Notes under the pieces: generated by a model
Databases searched by the model: none
What the model was told of the DNA's origin: nothing
Seen by the model: the letters and a program-made list of their open reading frames with translations, nothing else
Source of the DNA: Phytobacter palmae
GTDB lineage: Bacteria; Pseudomonadota; Gammaproteobacteria; Enterobacterales; Enterobacteriaceae
Length of the DNA stretch: 64,000 nt
Direction of reading: 5' to 3'
Assembly: GCA_900112785.1 (NCBI GenBank)
Contig: FONB01000004.1
Location: 248,488-312,487, forward strand
In this document: one piece after another, positions 52,605-63,583 of the stretch
Position numbering within the stretch: the first letter of the stretch is position 1
How the letters are laid out: each line of letters opens with the position of its first letter
Position numbers and translations under genes: made by a program

Positions 52605-53363
52605 ATGAAACAAACACAACGTCATGACGCGATCATTGAACTGGTTAAACAGCAGGGATATGTCAGCACGGAAGAACTGGTAGAGCAATTCTCGGTAAGT
52701 CCACAGACTATTCGCCGCGATCTGAACGATCTGGCTGATCAAAATAAAATCCTCCGCCACCACGGTGGCGCTGCGCTTCCTTCCAGCTCAGTCAATACCT
52801 CCTGGCATGACCGTAAGGCGACGCAAACGGCGGAGAAAGAACGGATTGCCCGTAAAGTGGCCAGCCAGATCCCGAACGGTGCAACATTGTTTATTGATAT
52901 TGGTACTACCCCGGAAGCCGTGGCGCACGCGCTACTCGATCACAGCGATTTACGCGTGGTGACTAACAACCTGAATGTGGCGAATACGCTGCTGAAAAAA
53001 GAAGATTTCCGCGTCATCCTCGCTGGCGGCGAATTGCGTAGCCGTGACGGTGGCATTGTAGGCGAAGCCACGCTGGACTTTATTTCTCAGTTCCGTCTGG
53101 ACTTTGGCATTCTTGGTATCAGTGGCATTGACGCTGATGGTTCGCTGCTGGAGTTTGACTATCACGAAGTGCGCACCAAACGGGCGATCATTGAAAACTC
53201 TCGCCATGCGATGTTGGTAGTGGATCACTCGAAGTTTGGACGCAACGCGATGGTTAATATGGGCAGTATCAGCATGGTGAATGCAGTGTACACCGATACC
53301 ATGCCACCTGCAGGCGTTATGCAGGTCATCACCAGTAATAACATCCAGTTAGAGTTGTGCTAA
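52605..53363 (+). CDS. glpR: Glycerol-3-phosphate regulon repressor GlpR
   Basis: This 252-residue DeoR-family repressor has the HTH VSTEELVEQFSVSPQTIRRD and a C-terminal sugar-phosphate binding domain (FIDIGTTPEAVAHAL; GEATLDFISQFRLDFG). It releases operators when glycerol-3-phosphate binds. The reading frame is intact. It is convergent with malT, with only 40 bp between the stop codons. Confidence 0.96.
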   Translation: MKQTQRHDAIIELVKQQGYVSTEELVEQFSVSPQTIRRDLNDLADQNKILRHHGGAALPSSSVNTSWHDRKATQTAEKERIARKVASQIPNGATLFIDIGTTPEAVAHALLDHSDLRVVTNNLNVANTLLKKEDFRVILAGGELRSRDGGIVGEATLDFISQFRLDFGILGISGIDADGSLLEFDYHEVRTKRAIIENSRHAMLVVDHSKFGRNAMVNMGSISMVNAVYTDTMPPAGVMQVITSNNIQLELC

Positions 53364-53403
53364 GGGATAATGTCGGGCTGCGTTGCGCCAGCCCGACCTG
53401 AAC

Positions 53404-56109
53404 TCAGACACCATAGCCCATCATTTTCAGCAACCGCTGGGCATGCAGTACGGCATCCTGACGATGCGCAACCCCCAGCTTCTGATACAAATTACGGATA
53501 TGCGTTTTAATGGTGGTCGCCGCCACGGCGAGCTCACCGGCGATCTGCTCATTGCTGTAGCCTGAATAGATAAGCCCCAGCACCTGCCACTCTCGCTGGG
53601 TTAGCGGACTGGTGCGGATTAGCTCCGGCACTTCCGGATGGTTCAGTAAACGTTCAACGAAGTTCTCGTCAAAATGGGCAAACTTATGCCGGTGATGTTG
53701 GTTGATGTCGCGCAGAATGCGCTGTGCGCGGTGCTGGTCCAGCTCCGGCAATGTGTTGAGTTGAATAAGCTGACGCAGTTGCTGCGCCATCGCCTCGCCC
53801 TCTATGACAAAGTGGCTGATAAACCCGGTGCGGTTGGCAAGCTGCAGTGCCTCAAGCAGCACGCGCTGTGCGTCGTTTTTGCGCCCGGACTGCCAGTACA
53901 GCTGATTAAGCAACAGCAGGTTGCGGTTCAAATCACTCATCAAACGCAGGCTGCGGGCGTTTTCGTTAAGTTCTTCGAGGACCATTTCAGCCGGATCGAA
54001 ATCACCGAGCAGAATTTGCGCTCTGGCGATATTACGCCACTGTCCTTGCAGGAAATGGTTATTAGCGAACTCCGGTTTAGGCGTCTGGCGAAGCCACTGC
54101 GCTGCTGATTTGCGATCCCCTGTCATGTTCCAGTAAATCACCCGGACTTTATCGGCGTTCGAGACCCAGTCGCTGTGATATTGACCGTTACCCAGTAAGT
54201 TCTCCAGACGGTGCAAATGTGCGCGAGCGTTATCCAAATCGCCTCTTGCCAGCGAGTTTTGAATCACCAGCGCCAGACACTGTAACTGCTGCTGCGGCTG
54301 GAAGGAGGCGAGAACCTCCATCCCCTGACGTGCGGCGGCCTCAGATTCGTCAAGGCGTGCCCAGGCCCAGAGCAATTGTGAACGAATGCGTAGCAGGAAC
54401 TCGTGCATTGGCAGTTGTTCAAGATGCTGTTCGCGAACAAGCACAAACCCTTTTTCCTGGGTCTCCCAGGCGGCCTGCAGAAAGCCTTGCGCAAACAGAA
54501 TTTCGCTCTGCTGAATCAGACTCCATAAGGCGTAGTGCCATACGTCATGGCGACGCGCCATCTGTTCGGTTTGCTGCATTAATGCCAGGGAGTTGGTCAG
54601 TTGCCCTTTGCAGTGCAGCACTTCACCGTGTACGGATGTGGCGACAATACGGCTGTAGTAATTGGCGAGCGGCAGTTCGTCGAGGGCAACCATAGCCAGA
54701 CGTTCCGCTTCAACGGCGTCACCATCATTGATCGCGACCTGCGCGCGCAACGCGTTGAAATCGCCGTGCAGGGAGACATCCATTCGGGTGGTCATCTCCT
54801 GCTCGGCTCGTGCCAGTAAGGTATTCACTTCACTGTAGCGATGCTGGCTTTGCATCAACCAGGCCTGTAGCAGTACCAGGCGTGGGTTCTCCAGCAGGCT
54901 CTCCCACGGCAGTGCTTTCAGCGATGCTTCCAGCAGGCTGAGTTCGCTGTGATTGAACAAACCCCAGGCGTGATGCAGCAGAATGTCCCGTAACATGATA
55001 CCGTCGCCCGCGGCCAGCGCATGGTGGATGGCTTCGCTGGGGAATCCCTGTGCCATCCAGCTTTCTGCCGCCGCGCGATGAATTTCCGGTAATTCGGTCG
55101 CCAGTTCCCACTGGCAGCGCTGGCGCAGGAAATTGCCGAACAGCGGGTGGTAGCTGAACCATTCGCCGGAGTCATCCATGCGCTGCAGGAATAACCCCTG
55201 GCGCTCAATTTCTTCCAGCCGCATCTGACCATTTTCTTCGCCGGTGACGCGGACAATCAGCGCATCGTTCATGGAGCGTAATAGCGAGCTTTTCAGTAAG
55301 AAAAGGCGCGTGCTGGCATCGACATTATCCAGTACTTCATCTACCAGATAATCGGACAAGTGGCTGGCGTTGATCCCCGCCAGACGGCGAGCGGATTGCT
55401 GTGCGGCACTGTGATTCTGGCGTACGGAAAGGGCAATGAGTTGTAATGCGGTGGCCCAGCCGGCAACGTCATCACACAGGCGGCTGCTCTCGGCCGCTTC
55501 GATGGGCGAGGTCAGGCGGCAATCGAAAAATTGCTTCGCTTCCTGATGATTAAAGGCCAACTGGTGACTGCCGATCTCCAGCAATTGTTCACGCACGCGC
55601 AGGTTGGCAATGCCTAACTGCGGTAAATTGCGCGACAGCACAATCAGCGTCAGGTTTTCCGGCTGATGGCGCAAGAAGAAGCGCATGGCTTCATGAATCA
55701 CCGGGTTGGTGATGAGGTGGTAGTCATCAATGACCAGATAGAGCGCGCGTTGCCACTCTGCCAGCTCAATAAACAACTGGGCAAAGAGGGAGGAGAGACT
55801 GGCATACTGGCGTTTTTGCGCCATCACCTCACTGCTGACGCAATGCCCACCGGTGGCCTGCTGAATGGCAGCAATGAAATAGCTGGCAAAACGCTCCTGT
55901 TGGTTATCGCCTTCATCCAGCGAAAACCAGCCGACGTCATTTTTACCGGAAGCCCATTGAGAAATGAGCGTTGTTTTTCCGTACCCTGCAGGGCTAGTGA
56001 TCAGCGCAAGCCGAAAATTGTTCGCGCCGGAAAGTTTAGCCAGCAGACGCTCACGAACGACAGTATGGTCGAGGCGTACCGGGCGACTTAATTTAGACGG
56101 GATCAACAT
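53404..56109 (-). CDS. malT: Maltose regulon activator MalT
   Basis: This 901-residue STAND-class ATPase activates the mal genes when maltotriose and ATP bind. Walker A is SPAGYGKTT and Walker B is [10 protein letters not shown] winged-helix region, a long helical sensor domain, and the C-terminal LuxR-type HTH ([20 protein letters not shown]) follow. ATG 56109 (MLIPSKLS) gives the E. coli length; three further upstream codons are in frame but have no homology. The ribosome site is weak (GAAGTGA), as known for malT. A CRP-like site is at 56234-56249. Confidence 0.97.
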   Translation of the reverse strand: MLIPSKLSRPVRLDHTVVRERLLAKLSGANNFRLALITSPAGYGKTTLISQWASGKNDVGWFSLDEGDNQQERFASYFIAAIQQATGGHCVSSEVMAQKRQYASLSSLFAQLFIELAEWQRALYLVIDDYHLITNPVIHEAMRFFLRHQPENLTLIVLSRNLPQLGIANLRVREQLLEIGSHQLAFNHQEAKQFFDCRLTSPIEAAESSRLCDDVAGWATALQLIALSVRQNHSAAQQSARRLAGINASHLSDYLVDEVLDNVDASTRLFLLKSSLLRSMNDALIVRVTGEENGQMRLEEIERQGLFLQRMDDSGEWFSYHPLFGNFLRQRCQWELATELPEIHRAAAESWMAQGFPSEAIHHALAAGDGIMLRDILLHHAWGLFNHSELSLLEASLKALPWESLLENPRLVLLQAWLMQSQHRYSEVNTLLARAEQEMTTRMDVSLHGDFNALRAQVAINDGDAVEAERLAMVALDELPLANYYSRIVATSVHGEVLHCKGQLTNSLALMQQTEQMARRHDVWHYALWSLIQQSEILFAQGFLQAAWETQEKGFVLVREQHLEQLPMHEFLLRIRSQLLWAWARLDESEAAARQGMEVLASFQPQQQLQCLALVIQNSLARGDLDNARAHLHRLENLLGNGQYHSDWVSNADKVRVIYWNMTGDRKSAAQWLRQTPKPEFANNHFLQGQWRNIARAQILLGDFDPAEMVLEELNENARSLRLMSDLNRNLLLLNQLYWQSGRKNDAQRVLLEALQLANRTGFISHFVIEGEAMAQQLRQLIQLNTLPELDQHRAQRILRDINQHHRHKFAHFDENFVERLLNHPEVPELIRTSPLTQREWQVLGLIYSGYSNEQIAGELAVAATTIKTHIRNLYQKLGVAHRQDAVLHAQRLLKMMGYGV

Positions 56110-56233
56110 AGTTATCACTTCACTGTGAGGACATAGGGGAAAAACGATTTTTTTTGCGCTTCGTAATTAATATAAACAAGGTCGGATAAATTCCGAATTA
56201 TTGCAAGTTATGTCCGGATCTGACGATTGTGAA

Positions 56234-56249
56234 TTTGCACCAGGTCACA
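56234..56249 (-). promoter_or_regulatory. CRP site of malT
   Basis: On the minus strand TGTGA-CCTGGT-GCAAA, within AAATGTGACCTGGTGCAAAT, resembles the known CRP site of E. coli malT (TGTGACACAGTGCAAAT). One half is perfect and the other is weak. Expression of malT under catabolite control is therefore likely. Confidence 0.65.
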
Positions 56250-56637
56250 TTTCCATTTGAGTTGTGAATAAAGAGACAGCACCTGTGGCGAAAGGGCATG
56301 CAGCCCGATTTGCAGTAAAACGAGTCAAAAAAAGGCGAAATAGTTTTGCATCTTTCAGGGGCTTTGCTTGAATATTTCCCAAAACGGCGTTGCAATCGCA
56401 CAAATAGCAAAAGGCGAAATTATCATTTAAGAAAATATTATTTACTCAAATTATGTTGATGCCGGGTGTGATAATTTCCCTGAAACAATATTTCATCTTT
56501 TCGGCATTCTCCCTCGTTATCCCCACTGCGCGCGAAAGACGCACCAGCGTATTTTTCCTTGTCCCGTAAAAAAGCAAACGCTTGAAAAGTGCTTAAAAAA
56601 ACAGCTAACTTTAGGTGGCAGAGATCACACTTTTCGC

Positions 56638-56679
56638 TCATCCCTGCTACTCCTCCCTGTTGAATCCCTGGCAGGATGA
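56638..56679 (+). promoter_or_regulatory. MalT boxes of the malPQ promoter
   Basis: TCATCC (56638-56643) and TCCTCC (56651-56656) are inverted MalT boxes (GGATGA and GGAGGA). GGATGA (56674-56679) is a direct copy. The order and orientation agree with the E. coli malP promoter. malP starts 70 bp downstream. Confidence 0.7.
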
Positions 56680-56749
56680 GGAAGTCATTTCATGAGCCTG
56701 GCACACTAGCGCTAACGTTGTTTTTTCAATTACAGGATCCGAATTCTCT

Positions 56750-59143
56750 ATGTCAAAGCCCACGTTTAATAAAGCGCAATTTGAGGCGGCCCTGACGCGT
56801 CAGTGGCAACATTTTGGTTTGCACGCTGCTCAGGAGATGACATCTCACCAGTGGTGGCAGGCTGTGAGCGGCGCACTGGCAGAATTACTGGTAGCACAAC
56901 CGCTGGCTAAGCCAGTGAAAAACCAGCGCCACGTAAACTACATTTCAATGGAATTCTTGATTGGTCGCCTGACAGGTAACAACTTGCTTAACCTTGGCTG
57001 GTATCAGGAGGTAAGCGACGTTTTGCAGGAAAGCGGTATTAATCTGAGCGATCTGCTGGAAGAAGAGACTGACCCGGCGCTGGGTAACGGTGGCTTAGGT
57101 CGCCTGGCGGCTTGCTTCCTGGACTCCATGGCAACGGTAGGCCAGTCTGCTACCGGGTATGGTCTGAACTATCAGTACGGCTTGTTCCGTCAGTCTTTTG
57201 ACGATGGTCAGCAGAAAGAGGCGCCAGATGACTGGAACCGTCGCAGCTATCCATGGTTCAGCCATAATACGCAGTTGAATGTGCAGGTGGGAATTGGCGG
57301 CAAAGTGAGCAAAGACGGGCACTGGACGCCGGACTTTACGATTGTTGGCGAAGCCTGGGATTTACCGGTACTGGGTTACCGTAACGGCGTGGCACAGCCG
57401 CTGCGATTGTGGCAAGCGACCCATGCGCACCCGTTCGATCTGACCAAATTCAACGACGGTGATTTCCTGCGTGCCGAGCAGCAGGGCATCGATGCCGAAA
57501 AACTGACCAAAGTACTCTACCCGAATGACAACCACCAGGCGGGCAAGAAGCTGCGTCTGATGCAGCAATATTTCCAGTGTGCCTGTTCCGTAGCGGATAT
57601 TCTGCGTCGTCACCATCTGGCCGGACGTAAAATCGCCCAGTTACCGGATTTTGAAGTTATTCAGCTTAACGATACGCATCCGACCATTGCGATCCCGGAA
57701 ATGCTGCGCGTGCTGATTGATGAGCATCAACTGAGCTGGGACGACGCCTGGGCTATTACCAGTAAAACCTTCGCCTACACCAACCATACGCTGATGCCGG
57801 AAGCGCTGGAGTGCTGGGATGAAAAACTGGTAAAAGCGTTACTGCCGCGTCACATGCAAATCATCAAACAGATTAACGATCGCTTTAAGGTGCTGGTTGA
57901 GCAAACCTGGCCTGGCGATGAGGACGTGTGGGCGAAACTGGCGGTGGTGCATAACAAGCAGGTTCGTATGGCCAATATGTGCGTTGTCAGCGGCTTCGCA
58001 GTGAATGGCGTTGCTGCACTGCACTCCGATTTGGTCGTCAAAGATCTCTTCCCGGAATATCACCAACTGTGGCCGACGAAATTCCACAATGTTACTAACG
58101 GTATTACACCGCGTCGCTGGATTAAACAGTGCAACCCGGCGCTGGCGGCATTACTGGATAAGTCGTTAAAAAATGAATGGGCAAATGATCTCGACCAACT
58201 GATTAATCTGGAGAAATTTGCCGACGACGCGAAATTCCGCGCGCAATATCGCGCTATCAAGCAGGAAAATAAGGTGCAGCTTGCGGCCTTTGTTAAAGCG
58301 CGTACGGGCATTGAGATCAATCCGCATGCGCTGTTTGATATCCAAATCAAACGTCTGCATGAATACAAACGCCAGCATCTGAATCTGCTGCATATTGTGG
58401 CGCTCTATAAAGAGATTCGTGAGAATCCGCAGGCAGACCGCGTACCACGCGTATTCCTCTTCGGTGCGAAAGCCGCGCCGGGCTATTACCTGGCGAAAAA
58501 TATCATTTACGCCATCAATAAAGTGGCCGCAGTAATCAATAACGATAAAACGGTGGGCGATAAGCTGAAAGTGGTTTTCCTGCCGGATTATTGCGTCTCG
58601 GCGGCGGAACGTCTTATCCCGGCGGCAGATGTATCTGAACAGATTTCTACCGCGGGCAAAGAAGCCTCTGGTACCGGCAACATGAAGCTGGCGCTGAATG
58701 GTGCGCTTACCGTCGGTACCCTTGACGGGGCAAATGTGGAAATTGCTGAACAGGTTGGCGATGAAAACATCTTCATCTTCGGTCATACCGTTGAAGAGGT
58801 GAAAGCATTGAAAGCCAAAGGCTATGATCCGGTGAAATGGCGTAAGAAAGATAAACTGTTGGATGCGGTGCTCAAAGAACTGGAGAGCGGCAAATACAGT
58901 GAGGGCGACAAGCATGCGTTCGACCAGATGCTGCACAGCATTGGTAAGCAGGGTGGCGATCCCTACCTGGTTCTGGCGGATTTCGCTGCCTACGTTGAAG
59001 CGCAAAAACGCGTAGACGCGCTCTATCGTGATGAAGAAGCCTGGACCAGGGCTACAATATTGAATACCGCACGTTGCGGTATGTTCAGTTCGGATCGTTC
59101 GATCCGTGATTACCAAACCCGTATCTGGCAGGCAAAACGCTAA
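56750..59143 (+). CDS. malP: Maltodextrin phosphorylase MalP
   Basis: This 797-residue GT35 enzyme (E. coli 797) phosphorolyses maltodextrins to glucose-1-phosphate. The PLP lysine lies in [29 protein letters not shown] is conserved. It lacks the glycogen-phosphorylase N-terminal length of GlgP. It is the first gene of malPQ; malQ starts after 12 bp. Confidence 0.97.
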   Translation: MSKPTFNKAQFEAALTRQWQHFGLHAAQEMTSHQWWQAVSGALAELLVAQPLAKPVKNQRHVNYISMEFLIGRLTGNNLLNLGWYQEVSDVLQESGINLSDLLEEETDPALGNGGLGRLAACFLDSMATVGQSATGYGLNYQYGLFRQSFDDGQQKEAPDDWNRRSYPWFSHNTQLNVQVGIGGKVSKDGHWTPDFTIVGEAWDLPVLGYRNGVAQPLRLWQATHAHPFDLTKFNDGDFLRAEQQGIDAEKLTKVLYPNDNHQAGKKLRLMQQYFQCACSVADILRRHHLAGRKIAQLPDFEVIQLNDTHPTIAIPEMLRVLIDEHQLSWDDAWAITSKTFAYTNHTLMPEALECWDEKLVKALLPRHMQIIKQINDRFKVLVEQTWPGDEDVWAKLAVVHNKQVRMANMCVVSGFAVNGVAALHSDLVVKDLFPEYHQLWPTKFHNVTNGITPRRWIKQCNPALAALLDKSLKNEWANDLDQLINLEKFADDAKFRAQYRAIKQENKVQLAAFVKARTGIEINPHALFDIQIKRLHEYKRQHLNLLHIVALYKEIRENPQADRVPRVFLFGAKAAPGYYLAKNIIYAINKVAAVINNDKTVGDKLKVVFLPDYCVSAAERLIPAADVSEQISTAGKEASGTGNMKLALNGALTVGTLDGANVEIAEQVGDENIFIFGHTVEEVKALKAKGYDPVKWRKKDKLLDAVLKELESGKYSEGDKHAFDQMLHSIGKQGGDPYLVLADFAAYVEAQKRVDALYRDEEAWTRATILNTARCGMFSSDRSIRDYQTRIWQAKR

Positions 59144-59155
59144 GGAAACGCCATA

Positions 59156-61240
59156 GTGAGCAAACGTCTTGATAATGCCGCGCTGGCGGCGGGAATTAGC
59201 CCGGATTACATCAATGCGCATGGCAAACCACAGTCTATTGGTGCGGAAACCAAACGACGTTTGCTTGACGCCATGCACGCTGTTACCGCGACACCCGTCG
59301 CGGTAACCCCGGTCCCGAATGTGCTGGTTCATACCCAGGGAAAGAAGAAGTCATTACCGATTGAGGGAAACGGAACTTTCAACTGGATAATCACCACCGA
59401 AGATGGGCAGCAGCATAAGGGCCAGATCGACGCGGGGAAAAATCTCACCCTGCCGACGAAATTGCCACAGGGATATCACACGCTGACGCTGCGTCAGAAT
59501 GAGCAGAGCTGGCATTGTCGCTTAATTGTCGCCCCAAAGCGTTGTTATGAGCCGCAGCCCCTGCTGGAAGGGAAAAAACTCTGGGGGGCTTGCGTACAGC
59601 TTTATACCTTGCGATCTGAACGTAACTGGGGGATCGGCGATTTTGGCGATCTGAAAGTTATGCTGGGCGAGGTGGGGCAGCGCGGTGGCGCGTTTATCGG
59701 CCTGAACCCCATTCACGCGCTCTATCCGGCCAACCCGGAAAGCGCCAGTCCATACAGTCCCTCCTCTCGCCGCTGGCTGAATATCATTTATATCGATGTT
59801 AACGCGGTAGAAGATTTTCAGTTGAGCAAAGAGGCGCAGGCGTGGTGGAAACTCCCTACGACGCGCAAGGCACTGGATGCCGCCCGCGACGCGGAGTTTG
59901 TCGACTACGCTGGCGTGACTGCCCTCAAGCTGGCGGCGTTACGCCTGGCCTGGCAGCAGTTTTCACAGCGTAAAGACGATGACGATTTACGTGCTGCGTT
60001 TCATGCCTTCGTGAAGGAAGAGGGGGATAGCCTGTACTGGCAGGCGGCGTTTGATGCGCTACATGCCAACCAGGTGAAAGAGGATCCGCTACGCTGGGGC
60101 TGGCCTGCCTGGCCGGAAGGTTTTCAGTCAACCGATAGCCCGGAGGTCAAAGCTTTTTGCGATAGTCATGCCGATGAAGTGAATTTCTACCTGTGGTTAC
60201 AGTGGCTGGCATATACGCAATTTGCCGAATGCTGGCAGGAAAGCCAGGGTCATAATATGCCAATTGGGCTGTACCGGGATCTCGCCGTGGGCGTTGCCGA
60301 AGGTGGTTCGGAAACCTGGTGCGATCGTGAGCTGTACTGCCTGAAAGCGTCTGTGGGGGCACCGCCGGATATTCTCGGTCCGCTGGGGCAAAACTGGGGA
60401 TTGCCGCCAATGGACCCGCATATTATCGCCGCACGGGCATACGAACCGTTTATCGAATTGCTGCGCGCCAATATGAAAAGCTGTGGCGCACTGCGTATCG
60501 ATCATGTGATGTCCATGCTGCGCCTGTGGTGGATTCCGTATGGTGAAACGGCGGATCATGGGGCGTATGTGCAGTACCCGGTGGACGATCTGTTGTCGAT
60601 CCTCGCGCTGGAAAGTCAACGTCATCAGTGTATGGTCATTGGCGAAGATTTGGGGACCGTTCCGGTGGAGATCGTCAGTAAGCTGCGCGACAGCGGCGTT
60701 TACTCCTACAAAGTCCTCTATTTTGAAAATGACCACGAGAAGCGCTACCGTGCCCCCAAAGCCTATCCGGCCCAGTCAATGGCGGTGGCGACCACTCATG
60801 ATTTGCCAACGTTGCGGGGATACTGGGAAAGTGGCGACCTGACGCTGGGTAAGACCCTGGGACTTTACCCGGATGAAGTGGTGTTGCGTGGGCTATATCT
60901 TGATCGCGAACTGGCAAAACAGGGGCTGCTGGATGCGCTTCACGCTCATGGCTGTTTGCCAAAGCGGGTGGGGCATAAAGCTTCTCGTATGCCGATGAGT
61001 GCGGTGCTTAATCGTGGGATGCAGCGTTATATTGCTGACAGTAATAGTGCGTTGCTTGGGCTACAGCCGGAAGACTGGCTGGATATGGCCGGGCCGGTGA
61101 ACATTCCGGGTACCAGCTACCAGTACAAAAACTGGCGGCGTAAGCTCGCTGTGTCGCTGGAAAAAATGTTTGCCGATGAGAACGTCAACAAGTTGATTAA
61201 AGACCTGGATAAACGCCGGAAAGCGGCCGGGAAGAAGTAA
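59156..61240 (+). CDS. malQ: 4-alpha-glucanotransferase MalQ (amylomaltase)
   Basis: This 694-residue GH77 enzyme disproportionates maltodextrins, giving glucose and longer chains for MalP. Motifs: GGAFIGLNPIHALYP, CGALRIDHVMSMLR (Asp nucleophile), IGEDLGTVP (acid Glu) and ATTHDLPTLRGYW. The start is GTG at 59156 with a GGAAACG sequence upstream. The length equals E. coli. Confidence 0.96.
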   Translation: MSKRLDNAALAAGISPDYINAHGKPQSIGAETKRRLLDAMHAVTATPVAVTPVPNVLVHTQGKKKSLPIEGNGTFNWIITTEDGQQHKGQIDAGKNLTLPTKLPQGYHTLTLRQNEQSWHCRLIVAPKRCYEPQPLLEGKKLWGACVQLYTLRSERNWGIGDFGDLKVMLGEVGQRGGAFIGLNPIHALYPANPESASPYSPSSRRWLNIIYIDVNAVEDFQLSKEAQAWWKLPTTRKALDAARDAEFVDYAGVTALKLAALRLAWQQFSQRKDDDDLRAAFHAFVKEEGDSLYWQAAFDALHANQVKEDPLRWGWPAWPEGFQSTDSPEVKAFCDSHADEVNFYLWLQWLAYTQFAECWQESQGHNMPIGLYRDLAVGVAEGGSETWCDRELYCLKASVGAPPDILGPLGQNWGLPPMDPHIIAARAYEPFIELLRANMKSCGALRIDHVMSMLRLWWIPYGETADHGAYVQYPVDDLLSILALESQRHQCMVIGEDLGTVPVEIVSKLRDSGVYSYKVLYFENDHEKRYRAPKAYPAQSMAVATTHDLPTLRGYWESGDLTLGKTLGLYPDEVVLRGLYLDRELAKQGLLDALHAHGCLPKRVGHKASRMPMSAVLNRGMQRYIADSNSALLGLQPEDWLDMAGPVNIPGTSYQYKNWRRKLAVSLEKMFADENVNKLIKDLDKRRKAAGKK

Positions 61241-61245
61241 ATACA

Positions 61246-61277
61246 AAGAACCCGCCATTCGGCGGGTTCTCTTTTTA
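61246..61277. terminator. malPQ terminator
   Basis: AAAGAACCCGCC-ATTC-GGCGGGTTCTCTTTTT lies between malQ and the convergent gntT. It may act in both directions. Confidence 0.9.
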
Positions 61278-61299
61278 ACAGCCACTTAAACGGTCAAAC

Positions 61300-62616
61300 T
61301 TAGACCACCGTTCCCAGCAGCAGACAGCCGACCAGACCGCAGACGGAGATAATGGTCTCGAGTGCGGACCATGATTTCATGGTTTCACCGATGGTCAGGT
61401 TGAAGTACTCCTTGAACAGCCAGAAACCAGGATCGTTCACGTGAGAGAAAATCACGCTGCCAGAACCGACAGCAATAACCATCAGTTCAGGGCTTACGCC
61501 GGTAGTGGCAATCAGCGGTGCGACTATCCCGCCTGCAGTAATGGCTGCAACGGTTGCAGAACCCAGTGCGATACGCAGAACAGCGGCAATTGACCACGCC
61601 ATAAAGATTGGCGAGATATTGGTTTCATGCATCAGCGAAGCGATATATTTATCCACGCCGCTATCTACCAGAACCTGTTTGAATGCACCGCCGCCACCGA
61701 TGATCAGCAACATCATGGCAATGATTTTGATTGAGCTGGTCAGGGTCTCGTTGATGTCGTCCATAGAACGACCACGGTTCAGGCCGAAGGTGAATACGGC
61801 AATCAGCACCGCAATGAGGGTCGCCATCACCGGATCGCCGAAGAATTCAGCGTAAGGCAGAATCGCATGGCCCTTCGGTAACAACATCTCTGCAACTGCA
61901 CGCAGGGCCATCAGCACTACTGGCACCAGAGAGGTCCAGACGCTGACGCCAAAGCCCGGCATTTCTTCTTCGCTAAACGTTTTCTTATTGTACAGGCCTT
62001 CCGGAATCGGCTTGTCGATGCCTTTCAGAAAACGGGCATAGACCGGGCCTGCCAGAATAACTGTCGGGATACCGAGCAGCGTACCGTAAAGCAGGGTTTT
62101 GCCCATATCCGCATGGAAAATGGTGGCGATAGCGGTCGGGCCAGGATGTGGAGGCAGGAAACCGTGGGTTACGGAAAGCGCGGCCGCCATCGGGACACCA
62201 ACATACAGCAGCGGGATACGGGCTGCTGCTGCGATAGTGAAAACCAGCGGCAGTAACAGTACAAAGCCCACTTCGTAGAACAGCGCAAACCCCACGGTGA
62301 AGCCGGTCAGTACAACGGCCCACTGAATGTGTTTTTCGCCAAATTTCGCAATCAGCGTTGTGGCGATGCGTTGCGCACCACCGCAGTCTGCCAGCAGTTT
62401 ACCCAGCATGGCACCGAAGCCCATGATCAGCGCCAGGCTGCCCAGCGTTCCGCCCACACCGGCTTTGATGGATTTGATAACTGCATCCAGAGGCATGCCC
62501 TGCATCATACCGACGGCGAGTGCCACCAGGATCAGGGCGATAAATCCGTTCAATTTGAAACGGATCATTAATAACAACAACAAGACTACACCGATAGCAA
62601 CGATGACTAATGGCAT
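61300..62616 (-). CDS. gntT: High-affinity gluconate transporter GntT
   Basis: This 438-residue GntP-family proton symporter has the E. coli length. Typical parts are LPPHPGPTAIATIFHADMG, GGGGAFKQVLVDSGV and VIFSHVNDPGFWLFKEYF. It is a paralogue of GntU (36,335) and is the high-affinity carrier. The upstream region has two or three GntR operators. Confidence 0.96.
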   Translation of the reverse strand: MPLVIVAIGVVLLLLLMIRFKLNGFIALILVALAVGMMQGMPLDAVIKSIKAGVGGTLGSLALIMGFGAMLGKLLADCGGAQRIATTLIAKFGEKHIQWAVVLTGFTVGFALFYEVGFVLLLPLVFTIAAAARIPLLYVGVPMAAALSVTHGFLPPHPGPTAIATIFHADMGKTLLYGTLLGIPTVILAGPVYARFLKGIDKPIPEGLYNKKTFSEEEMPGFGVSVWTSLVPVVLMALRAVAEMLLPKGHAILPYAEFFGDPVMATLIAVLIAVFTFGLNRGRSMDDINETLTSSIKIIAMMLLIIGGGGAFKQVLVDSGVDKYIASLMHETNISPIFMAWSIAAVLRIALGSATVAAITAGGIVAPLIATTGVSPELMVIAVGSGSVIFSHVNDPGFWLFKEYFNLTIGETMKSWSALETIISVCGLVGCLLLGTVV

Positions 62617-62774
62617 GATTTACCTGGCCTTAATTTGTTATGGGTAACGTCAGTTTTTCAGCGGTAATTGCAGGTTTTAGCCCTGTAAATACGAAGCGCT
62701 GGAGTACCGATATGCCTTACATCCCCTTTTTAAAAGGATAGCCGGATGTTTTTATATTTTGGGTACTGACACAG

Positions 62775-62790
62775 ATGATACGGGTAACAT
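62775..62790 (-). promoter_or_regulatory. GntR operator of gntT (proximal)
   Basis: ATGATACGGGTAACAT is the exact reverse complement of the GntR consensus ATGTTACCCGTATCAT. It is 159 bp before the gntT start codon. Confidence 0.85.
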
Positions 62791-62896
62791 TCATCAAAAG
62801 AGAATCACCCGGCGGGTCAAAATTTGCGAAGTGAGACGCCGGTCATACTCCAGGCAGGAAATGAATGCAAAAAAGAGAGGCGTTTGTGCGTGGAAA

Positions 62897-62910
62897 GATA
62901 CAGGTAACAT
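62897..62910 (-). promoter_or_regulatory. GntR operator of gntT (distal)
   Basis: GATACAGGTAACAT differs from the GntR core at one position. It lies 122 bp upstream of the proximal site, so looping between the two is possible. In E. coli gntT is also controlled by two GntR sites. Confidence 0.65.
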
Positions 62911-62949
62911 GCTCTCCCTTGTCGGGAGAGCATAAGGTAAGAAGGTGGC

Positions 62950-63525
62950 TTAGTAGTAGGAGTGCTCGCCGCGCTGGTGCTCGGTGAGATCGCGTACGCC
63001 TTTCAGCTCCGGGAATTCGTTAAGCAGCTGCTTCTCGATCCCTTCTTTCAGCGTCACATCCACCATTGAACAGCCGTTACAACCACCGCCAAACTGGAGG
63101 ATGGCGTAACCTTCCTCAGTAATTTCCATCAGCGTGACACGGCCACCGTGACCTGCCAGCTGCGGGTTGATCTGCGATTGCAGCAGATATTCAACACGTT
63201 CCATCAGCGGCGCGTCTTCGGACACTTTACGCATCTTCGCGTTTGGTGCTTTCAGGGTAAGCTGGGAGCCCAACTGGTCAGTGACAAAATCAATTTCCGC
63301 ATCTTCCAGGTACGGTGCACTTAACTCATCGACATAGGCGGTGAGTTGTTCAAATTTCAGGGCGGTGTCAGTTGCTTCCACTGCATCTGGCGGGCAATAA
63401 GAGACGCCGCATTCAGCATTTGGCGTGCCTGGGTTAATCACAAATACGCGGATTTGCGTCCCTTCTTCCTGATTTGCCAGCAGTTTAGCAAAATGCGCTT
63501 GCGCAGCATCAGAGATACGGATCAT
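62950..63525 (-). CDS. nfuA: Fe/S biogenesis protein NfuA
   Basis: This 191-residue [4Fe-4S] carrier delivers clusters to target proteins and lipoyl synthase. The N-terminal degenerate A-type domain is followed by the Nfu domain with the cluster cysteines in [11 protein letters not shown]. The C-terminus ([13 protein letters not shown]) matches E. coli. The short distance (about 58 bp) to gntX on the same strand suggests co-transcription. Confidence 0.97.
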   Translation of the reverse strand: MIRISDAAQAHFAKLLANQEEGTQIRVFVINPGTPNAECGVSYCPPDAVEATDTALKFEQLTAYVDELSAPYLEDAEIDFVTDQLGSQLTLKAPNAKMRKVSEDAPLMERVEYLLQSQINPQLAGHGGRVTLMEITEEGYAILQFGGGCNGCSMVDVTLKEGIEKQLLNEFPELKGVRDLTEHQRGEHSYY

Positions 63526-63583
63526 AGCAATGGCCTAATAGTTGACTATTTTAGTTGGTTATAATACGCCCATCATCGAGGGT

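Larger units (their letters stand above)
56110..56749. other. Regulatory region malT-malP
   Basis: These 640 bp hold the divergent promoters of malT and malPQ and no gene that I can support. Short minus-strand frames at 56,198-56,641 have no family resemblance. Two parts can be read: a CRP-like site near malT (56234-56249) and a cluster of MalT boxes near malP (56638-56679). The middle is AT-rich. Confidence 0.6.
62617..62949. other. Intergenic region gntT-nfuA
   Basis: These 333 bp contain the gntT promoter and GntR sites, and the end of nfuA, which is transcribed towards gntT on the same strand. No gene is evident. A GntR-like TTATGGGTAACGT at about 62,637-62,649 is weaker than the two sites listed separately. 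Confidence 0.6.

Noticed and set aside
56198-56641. Small minus-strand frames in the malT-malP gap (70 and 67 codons)
   Set aside because: They cover the known CRP and MalT binding regions and show no homology or ribosome site.
58166-59332. A 388-codon minus-strand frame across malP and the malP-malQ junction
   Set aside because: Shadow of two well-defined genes; a similar shadow occurs across the paralogue glgP.
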